The translations under genes and the position numbers were made by a program. A stretch of DNA of 64,000 nt from Emydura subglobosa (taxonomy: Eukaryota > Chordata > Testudines > Chelidae), in assembly GCA_007922225.1 (NCBI GenBank), contig ML679961.1, positions 1,594,960 to 1,658,959 of the forward strand. The letters are read 5' to 3'. Below the pieces are notes generated by a model that saw nothing but the letters and a program-made list of their open reading frames with translations, did not search any database and was not told the DNA's origin. Every line of letters starts with the position of its first letter. The stretch's first letter is position 1. Below are positions 59,259 to 64,000 of the stretch, piece after piece.

Positions 59259-60924
59259 AACAGAGAATGAATAAATCACCACACCCAGCATTTATTTGCC
59301 ACGGACAGAGCCTGCTAATAAAGCAGCGATAGATACTAGTAGAGAAACCAACACAGGCTAGGACTGCTTGCCCACAAACTGCAATCAAGTGCCCAGGATT
59401 GGGACTCAGAACAATCCCTCTGGTTTCACCCTCACCAGGTCATTTCCTCCTGCACAAATCTCTGTGTGCTTAAGATACAGACCCCAACACCCCATGGTCA
59501 TCTTTTCTCTCCACTGTGTATCTATCTATCTGCGGTAGTTATCTAGCCCTCAGGAGGCAGGGCAGGGCGTTTTACATGGATATACATACATATTACAGCT
59601 AATATCAGTTTTAGTCATTTCACGAGGAATCACTATTTAATGCTGGTGATTCACATAAATTGTTACAGGGCTATTGACTGTCCATTACAACCTGTGACTT
59701 GAATCCACATTGATGAAATTTGCAGTGAAATATACATTTTTTGTGAAAATCTCAGGAGTATGCAGAAACTAACAGTTCATGTTCTCTTATGTGAAATGTG
59801 TGTGTGTGCAGACAGACACACGCTGCTTTCAGTCAAGAAAGACAGAGTGGGGTTGAAGTCAGGTGCTTATTATGGAATAGTTTTGCAAACTTACTGATGG
59901 GTTTACTACTATCACTGCATGACAGAACTCAATATCGACTGGTTTAATAATTTTGCTTGGTAGACCAGGATGAAGACTGCACAGACCAGCCTGGTGAAGT
60001 GCACCAGTAGCTAACGTTGTCCTAAGGTAAAGAGCACCCCTGGTTATTGCAGCCCTATGGAAACACACGTAGCCTGTGCGAGGTTTCCTACCTCAGCAGG
60101 CAGAGAAGTTGCAGACGACATCACACATTTAGAATTGCATCTTTTTCGGGGGTGCATTTTCTGCTATGCCCAATGTGGAGCTGTGCTGGCACCAGAGCCG
60201 CCCTCTTGTATCTGGCTGGCACCACCTGGCCCATCCTTCGCGCTGCCATGGGGGTACGGGCAGCATGTTACCATCTTGACCATCACACGGCACATCGGCA
60301 TGCCTGCCTGCTTGCGGCCTCCTGGAAAGAAGAGAGACAAAGTTCCCCCCGACCCCGGGAGCTCTCTCCTATGGCCTTTGTCATGGCTTCCTCGCGCCTG
60401 AGCTGAGTGGAGGAGTAGGAGCTGCTCGGCCAGAGCTGCAGTTCAGCTTTCCATGCCACGATGCCTCCCCTGGTGCTGGGGAGGAGTAGCTATAGGCTAC
60501 CTCTGCACTTGGAGCTGGGGTGTGAGTCCCACCTTGAAGAGACATACTCGCGCTAGCTCGCCTGCTAAAAGCAGATGGGTCTGTGCACAAGGCTGTGAGA
60601 TGGCTCACCCCCAGCCTTCCTGTGCAATTAGCAGCACGAGTGGCCCCCACACCAGGAATTCCCAAGCTCCTTGTTGCTGTCTGCTATGTGTATGCCCTGG
60701 ATTCTGCTCCCCCTACACCCTGTCCATCCACACAGGGCGAGGTATGATTTGGCCCATTGGTTGATGTGTATTCCCACGCCCATGTGACATTAACCCACTC
60801 AATCTACACTTTGCTAGTCCTGGTCAACTTTGCACCAAAACTAAACCTTTCCGTTCTATGCACCTTAAAAAATGCAGTCTTCGGTCCTGATGTTTCTCCC
60901 ACTGAACTCAAACGAAGCTTTCTG
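59259..60924. other. Unassigned DNA
   Basis: A short (TATC)3 run lies at 59519-59531. Two overlapping plus frames of 114 and 119 codons (60047-60406) and others around 60380-60760 lie in a GC-rich patch and show no domain. Confidence 0.45.
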
Positions 60925-61257
60925 CAGTGTTGCCAACCCTTCTGAGTCTCATGGTGATTATTGCTTTCCTTAAAGCCCCAGCGCTTAGAGTCAGGCGGAT
61001 ACGTGATGATTCCAGCCTTCATTCTCAAAGAAAAAGTAAGTTTCTAGCCCTTGTGGCTGTGGAGAAAGCTTCAAAATGTGACCTCCCCCCCCCCCCCCCC
61101 CTTCCCCCAGTGCACTCTACAGGCTCAAAAATCAGAAGGCAAATAAAAAGAACACCAAATCTAGTATTTTTACATAATCTCATGTTTTTAAAGCCAATTT
61201 CATGACTTTGCGTGAGCCTGACTCATGATTTTGGAGCCTTTCGGGTTAGCAATACTG
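60925..61257. mobile_element. Terminal-inverted-repeat MITE with internal poly(C)
   Basis: The ends are inverted: CAGTGTTGCCAACCC at 60925-60939 and the inverse of GGGTTAGCAATACTG at 61243-61257, agreeing at 13 of 15 positions. Between them are blocks seen widely in reptiles ('tctcatggtgattattgctttccttaaagccccag', 'tcatgattttggagcc'). A C17 tract sits at 61085-61101. No transposase. CAGTG ends suggest a hAT-like family, but I cannot see an 8-bp duplication. Confidence 0.7.
61085..61101. repeat. Poly(C) tract, 17 bp
   Basis: C17 inside the MITE at 60925. Confidence 0.95.
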
Positions 61258-64000
61258 TTTACCATCTCCTTGACTTCATCTGCAGCCGGACTGGCTCTTA
61301 ACGACCCCGCTGGGGAAAGCATTCTTAAATATTTGCAGATGAGAAAAGTATATGCTGATCATCCACATAATGCATCATTAGCTCTGGCAGGACCCGGCTC
61401 GTCAAGTGCGGCATAACCATATGGTGCCTGCTAGAAAGACATTCTGCCTTTCAAAGAAAACCCACACTGAAAACTTGCTTTGTGCATTAAACTGGCACAA
61501 AGCGCTCATCATGAATTCACAGGTTTTGTGCTGTCTTTTGCTCACTGCTGTTAGCTCCGGTTTTATCTCGCCTCCATTCCAAAGGAGCTCAAACAGAGTC
61601 AGGGGCTGAACTTTCGGAACAGGGAGAAAAGTGGTGTTGCCATGTTATATATTACCACAGTGATCACCATGGAAACGGGAAGATGGACCTGACCTTGTAA
61701 AGTTGCTACTGATCCTACAAGGGCTCAATCAAGTGTCTTGAGTTAAGCTCTTCTGGGACTGAAGATACACGCTTGGAGTTCATAAACTGGGGGCGGGGAA
61801 GGGAGAAAACAGAGAATTTTGGCAATGAAAACCGTGAGATCCTTTTGCACTGTGTTACACTGTAGAGGAAACGTATAGCTACTCCTGTGCAGATGGCCCA
61901 TCTTCACACAACAGGGGGTTAATGTTAAATATACATGTCCTGGGCATTGTAAGGCCTATTTAAAAGGTGTATGTCCCCATCATTAAGAAGTTTCATCAGA
62001 AGAATAACAGACAAAAACAAATTGTGCAGCGACAATTTGAACAGTATCAGTATTATTGTGATATACATTATTTAAACATACCATACTGCTTACACTAAAA
62101 TACAGAGTCTTTGCTTTTGTCTCCTTTTCCTAGTCTATGTTTACCTTAAAGAATTCCTATTCCTGGAGTCAGCATGCTTCATGCGTCAATCAACAAACAA
62201 CCTGCATCACATTCGGGGAGAGCTTTTGTTTTCCTAGTAAAATACATACCCTTTACTTTCATAGGACAGCTAATCATTTTGCCCATTAAAATGACCAAAA
62301 TCTAATATGTAGCAAATCATTGTATCTAAGTGACTCTGAAGTGAAGCACAGATCCAGTCCTTCACTCCGCCTAAGAGCAGTTTAAGCCACACACTCTCCA
62401 CATGGTTTATGTAAGGTTGTACAAGTTTGGTTTTTCCGTTATAGTAATGAGTTGGGTATTAGCCTCAAAGAGAACCTGCAGGCTTATACGGCTTACAGAG
62501 CTGTATTTCTATCCTAGGTAGATACAGAAACGTTAACAGTTTTAGCTACAGTTTTGAATTATACCAGAGCCTCACATTTATTTAGAAAGCAAGTCCTTCC
62601 AGATTCTTTAAATAGCCCCTGAAACGTGTTTCTCTGTTCCTTTGGTGTGGGCCTGAGCTTTAAAAACTGTGTGTGTGCAACAAGAAGGGTAATTAGTGCA
62701 TGCATTTACGCTGACCTGCACCTCGGACAACTGAATCTATAAAAAGACCATTAAAGAGGGACCAGTTATTTGCATGTACAACTACCTGATTAGTGAGTGC
62801 ATTCATGGTAAATGCGCATGCAACATTTTGAAATACTGCCTCAGCTTTATCCTATTGACAGGGTTTTCCCATTGGGACGATCTTAGAACCAGCTTCGTCA
62901 ATGTTCATTGTGATCATGGAGATCGTTCTGATTCTGATTGTTTTGCGAGGCTTTTATGTGATTTCAGAGAGTGAAAAGTGATCTGCAGTCAGTCACCCAG
63001 GGGCCACAGTTTCCCTGCCTCCATGCACACCTGGTGTAATTCCAGACCCTGCAGCACTGTCCTGCCCTCAGCCCTCCTTGGCCACAAATCACTGCACTAG
63101 GCATGCCCTGCCCCTTCTACACCTTCCCACAGAGCCGGCCTGACCTGCGGATGGGAACAGGCTGCAGCATCCAAAACCAGAGTGTGGACTGGGCACTCAC
63201 AGTCTGGGCTGGAATAAGCATTTTCAAATCTTAAACAGAACCGGCTACTCATCAGGCTCCATGAATTTCATCAGCCACATGAGTGAAGAGGAGTCAGGCT
63301 GGATGCAGTCCAGGAGAAGTGCAGAGTGGCATTTGCACCATCACCCTGTAATGACAGTCATGGCTGATCAGGGATTCACACCTGGGGAGCCATTGATCTG
63401 CCACCAACCCCTGCTAAGGGCTGATGAATAAGTATCCAAACAGTGACCCTTCTAAAGAGTCCCCCATCCCTAACTTTAAATTGTGGACAGAGGTGCTGAT
63501 TCAGGATATTTCGTGGCTGTGTCAGCCAGTTCTGGACTCCTTCACGCAGATAGAATTTGTGGGTGGCTTGGGGCTCTGCCATCCAGATGGACCTCTGTGG
63601 CATGTTCACGTTTTCAGTTCATAAAAATGTGAAGAGGGTAAAACTTCGGGACAAGAAGAGCTAGTCAGTTCCGTTGTGCTGAGCAGAGAATTAATTACAA
63701 AACACAACTGTAATGTAACAAGAGTAACGAATGTCCCAAAGTAATCCAGCAATGGAATGTGCAAAAGGCCAGAAGAATAAGTACCTGGCTGTTTACAGAA
63801 CGCTGGCTACAAATTTGCATAATCTACTCAAAAAATCTAATCTCTGTTTATTAGCAGAAGCCAGTTTCAGTAAACCACATTGCATTGACTCTCCTTTGCT
63901 AGAAGTGATTCTCTTTTTGGAATTCAGAATTCACTTCTACCGGTTACAGGATCTGTGCAATTTTAGACTAGTCTCTAAAATGGTTAGGTGACCAGTAAGA
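61258..64000. other. Unassigned non-coding DNA (2.7 kb)
   Basis: No recognised repeat, no long frame (maximum 86 codons). Repeat-free AT-rich stretches at about 61980-62300 and 62770-62970 are possible conserved non-coding elements but nothing in the sequence itself proves it. Confidence 0.4.

Noticed and set aside
1..64000. Endogenous retroviral coding genes
   Set aside because: No gag, protease, polymerase or envelope-like frame seen; only solo LTR-type sequences.
1..64000. CRISPR arrays, operons, riboswitches or other prokaryotic features
   Set aside because: No regularly spaced repeats with unique spacers and no bacterial gene organisation; the DNA is vertebrate.
1..64000. tRNA genes or tRNA-derived SINEs
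   Set aside because: I looked for A- and B-box promoter patterns and found no convincing pair at the right spacing.

Overview
This is non-coding, repeat-rich vertebrate nuclear DNA. The best guess is a turtle; a crocodilian is the main alternative. The reasons are many copies of CR1 LINEs in both orientations, several divergence classes among them, some ending in the CR1-type ATTCTATG tail, together with hAT fold-back elements, short inverted-repeat DNA transposons and solo LTRs. Bird genomes also carry CR1 but are usually poorer in hAT elements and LTRs. I see no convincing exon of a cellular gene, no tRNA or rRNA gene, no CRISPR array and no prokaryotic feature. Every open reading frame that can be identified is a decayed transposon protein. 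The assignment rests on recognition of repeat families and cannot be made to species level.

Layout. Positions 1-6955 are mostly unrecognised DNA with small CR1 pieces (495-600, 2380-2914, 3860-4115, 4412-4482). From 6956 to about 8930 lies one minus-strand CR1 broken by three later insertions: a 407-bp LTR-like element, a GC-rich insert and a hairpin repeat. From 9 to 25 kb the DNA is mainly unrecognised, with two plus-strand CR1s (15.08-16.53 kb and 22.25-22.89 kb), small inverted-repeat elements, a short direct duplication and homopolymer tracts. The centrepiece is 25032-27792, a fold-back hAT transposon with a perfect 8-bp target duplication (CTGATAAC). Its two arms are inverted copies of the transposase 3' end, and it is itself interrupted by a MITE and a CR1. 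From 28 to 36.2 kb there are CR1 copies (mostly minus strand) and a 1.1-kb solo LTR (30700-31827). From 36 to 48 kb there are scattered CR1 fragments and AT-rich repeats. Between 49.03 and 51.79 kb is a different, non-CR1 LINE (minus strand, endonuclease plus reverse transcriptase) split by a 1,036-bp solo LTR with a perfect 5-bp target duplication; that LTR is the same family as the one at 30.7 kb, in the opposite orientation. From 51.8 to 59.26 kb there are three plus-strand CR1s, including the best preserved one (52861-53825) and the longest one outside the 7-9 kb composite (57110-59258). A terminal-inverted-repeat element lies at 60925-61257, and the rest shows nothing I can identify.

The pieces do not work together as a pathway. 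What they record is an insertion history: which families jumped into which, and how (hAT, LTR and LINE integration leave different footprints). The most unusual structure is the hAT fold-back with an inverted duplication of transposase sequence and nested insertions.
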